DNA of 7,355 nucleotides. It comes from Candidatus Cellulosilyticum pullistercoris. GTDB lineage: Bacteria > Bacillota > Clostridia > Lachnospirales > Cellulosilyticaceae. Of this stretch, positions 6,306-7,355 are shown piece by piece (position 1 is the first letter of the stretch; every line of letters begins with the position of its first letter). Location of the stretch: the NCBI GenBank assembly GCA_018883705.1, contig JAHLFQ010000132.1:1-7355 (forward strand), given 5' to 3'. A program made the translations under genes and the position numbers. Below the pieces are notes generated by a model. That model saw only the letters and a program-made list of their open reading frames with translations. It did not search any database and was not told where the DNA came from.

Positions 6306-6396
6306 GATATCTTACAAAATATAACCATATTAGTACAATATACACATTTCTATATTTAGAATTCCTTTATATTTTCTTTTTACATTTTTCTCTTTT

Positions 6397-6426
6397 CTGA
6401 CATATTGCATTGTAAAATCTTATACT
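6397..6426 (+). promoter_or_regulatory. Probable housekeeping-sigma promoter of the SGNH hydrolase gene
   Basis: -35 box CTGACA (6397-6402), an 18-nt spacer and -10 box TATACT (6421-6426); each box matches five of six consensus bases. Transcription would start near 6433, giving a leader of about 28 nt that contains the ribosome binding site. Confidence 0.6.
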
Positions 6427-6445
6427 TCAAGTTAAACTATACTTT

Positions 6446-6452
6446 GGAGGTG
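6446..6452 (+). promoter_or_regulatory. Ribosome binding site of the SGNH hydrolase gene
   Basis: GGAGGTG, 8 nt before the ATG at 6461; a near-ideal site that fixes the start of a frame running off the window. Confidence 0.85.
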
Positions 6453-6460
6453 TACAACAA

Positions 6461-7355
6461 ATGCGTAACAAACAACATTTAAAAAAACTAAGTCTTTTTA
6501 TTACATTATTTTCACTTTCAAGCAGTTCCTTATTGGCAACTGACTTTTCTGCTGTACAAAACATAAATAGTATCACTGAAATCAGCGAACAGGAAAGTAC
6601 CGATTATATTGACTATAGTCAATATATTACTGATGATCTTCTTCTTCCTAGAAATCTATATATTTTAAAAGGTAGTGATACCGAAGAACGTCTTAATATA
6701 TTCTATAAAAATGCGCTACTAACATTGTCTCCTACATATAATGTTAGCACATACAGCCCATATGGAAGTAGTATCTATGGTCGCTGGCTTTTCAAAAGTT
6801 CATCTAATAATTTATCTATACCTACTGAACCATTCGAGCTGAGTATGATTGCTAAAACTGAAAATGGATTTGTAAGCAAATCGTCTACAGTAGAAATTGT
6901 AGATACCTCTAATGATGCACCTATTAGATTACTTCCTATTGGTGATAGCTTAACAAGAGCAGGTGTTTATCTGTCTCAAATTGAAAATAAGCTCCCTAAC
7001 ATCACTTTCTTAGGTACACGCTTCTATCCAACAGATGGTATTCCTGCACGTGAAGGACGAGGCGGTTGGACCTTAGAGAAATATTTTACCTTTATTAATT
7101 CATCCGAGCTAGATAGTCCATTTATGTTCCCTATTAATGTTTCTGGTGCACATTATAAAGGCAATACAAGAGACTGGAAAGCTATTTGTTATGAAAATCC
7201 TAATTATGCCGCTTATAATGGCTTCCAAAAACTTGCTCGTGGTTGGAAAGATGAAGGAGAATATCTCTATGATCAAAATGGATATTATAAATATCCAACC
7301 ATTGGTGATGTAATGGTAGATCCAAGCTTACCAATTGGTAGACAATGGGTAGAAT
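6461..7355 (+). CDS. Secreted SGNH/GDSL hydrolase, probable carbohydrate esterase; C-terminus cut by window edge
   Basis: The frame is open from the ATG at 6461 to the right edge (298 codons seen). Residues 1-26 are a signal peptide: basic MRNKQHLKK, a hydrophobic core, and LLA before the likely cut. Residues about 62-148 look like a beta-sandwich (Ig-like) domain common before this type of SGNH domain. The hydrolase starts with LLPIGDSLTRAG, where S163 is the expected nucleophile (block I). EGRGGWT (198-204) follows, holding the block II glycine. The downstream segment, with GNTRDWKAICYENPN and RGWKDEGEYLYDQNG, resembles the long loop of clostridial and Bacteroidetes secreted SGNH proteins. 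Block III (GxND) and the block V Asp-His pair lie beyond the window, so the catalytic triad is only partly visible. The family removes acyl groups from esters; removal of acetyl groups from plant or wall polysaccharide is plausible but inferred. It has its own promoter and is divergent from the GNAT gene. Confidence 0.88.
   Translation, partial: MRNKQHLKKLSLFITLFSLSSSSLLATDFSAVQNINSITEISEQESTDYIDYSQYITDDLLLPRNLYILKGSDTEERLNIFYKNALLTLSPTYNVSTYSPYGSSIYGRWLFKSSSNNLSIPTEPFELSMIAKTENGFVSKSSTVEIVDTSNDAPIRLLPIGDSLTRAGVYLSQIENKLPNITFLGTRFYPTDGIPAREGRGGWTLEKYFTFINSSELDSPFMFPINVSGAHYKGNTRDWKAICYENPNYAAYNGFQKLARGWKDEGEYLYDQNGYYKYPTIGDVMVDPSLPIGRQWVE

Larger units (their letters stand above)
6155..6460. 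other. Divergent AT-rich intergenic region
   Basis: This lies between the divergent GNAT and SGNH genes. It holds the doubtful small ORF (6117-6257), a cluster of short repeats (6263-6305), a T-rich pyrimidine stretch (about 6363-6398) and the SGNH gene promoter (6397-6426). I found no convincing promoter for the GNAT gene and no RNA gene. Confidence 0.6.

Overview
This AT-rich window fits a low-GC Gram-positive (Firmicutes) chromosome, most likely an anaerobic clostridium of the Lachnospiraceae/Cellulosilyticum type. The basis is the AGGAGG-type ribosome binding sites, the CuAO_N1 and AMIN stalk domains on an amidase, a LysM-G5-M23 surface peptidase, a CmpB-family membrane protein and a secreted SGNH esterase-like protein. 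The genus is inferred from protein style only; no rRNA or marker gene is present. No mobile element, CRISPR array, tRNA or rRNA was seen.

Layout. (1) Bases 1-1940, minus strand: a secreted N-acetylmuramoyl-L-alanine amidase, cut by the left edge before its last catalytic residue, with a good promoter at 2006-2034. (2) Bases 2178-3526, plus strand: a tightly coupled pair, a five-helix CmpB-family (PF06541) membrane protein and a small HD-domain phosphohydrolase separated by only 2 nt. (3) A 15-bp perfect hairpin at 3548-3586 with A and T tracts on both sides ends this pair and also the converging M23 gene. (4) Bases 3607-5406, minus strand: a membrane-anchored LysM-G5-M23 endopeptidase-like protein with an acidic insertion and a Ser/Asn-rich linker. 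(5) Bases 5630-6139, minus strand: a stand-alone YhbS-like GNAT acetyltransferase with its own terminator. (6) Bases 6140-6460: a divergent intergenic region with a possible 46-codon ORF, short repeats and a plus-strand promoter. (7) Bases 6461-7355, plus strand: the N-terminal 298 residues of a secreted SGNH/GDSL hydrolase, cut by the right edge.

The genes share a cell-surface theme. The amidase would cut the stem peptide from the glycan, the M23 enzyme would cut peptide cross-links, and the SGNH protein is exported and probably removes ester groups from a polysaccharide. The CmpB-HD pair lies between the two wall hydrolases and may be involved in envelope function, but position is the only evidence. 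The longest open frames of the M23 and GNAT genes begin at TTG codons that are poor starts; internal ATG codons with proper ribosome binding sites are used here.
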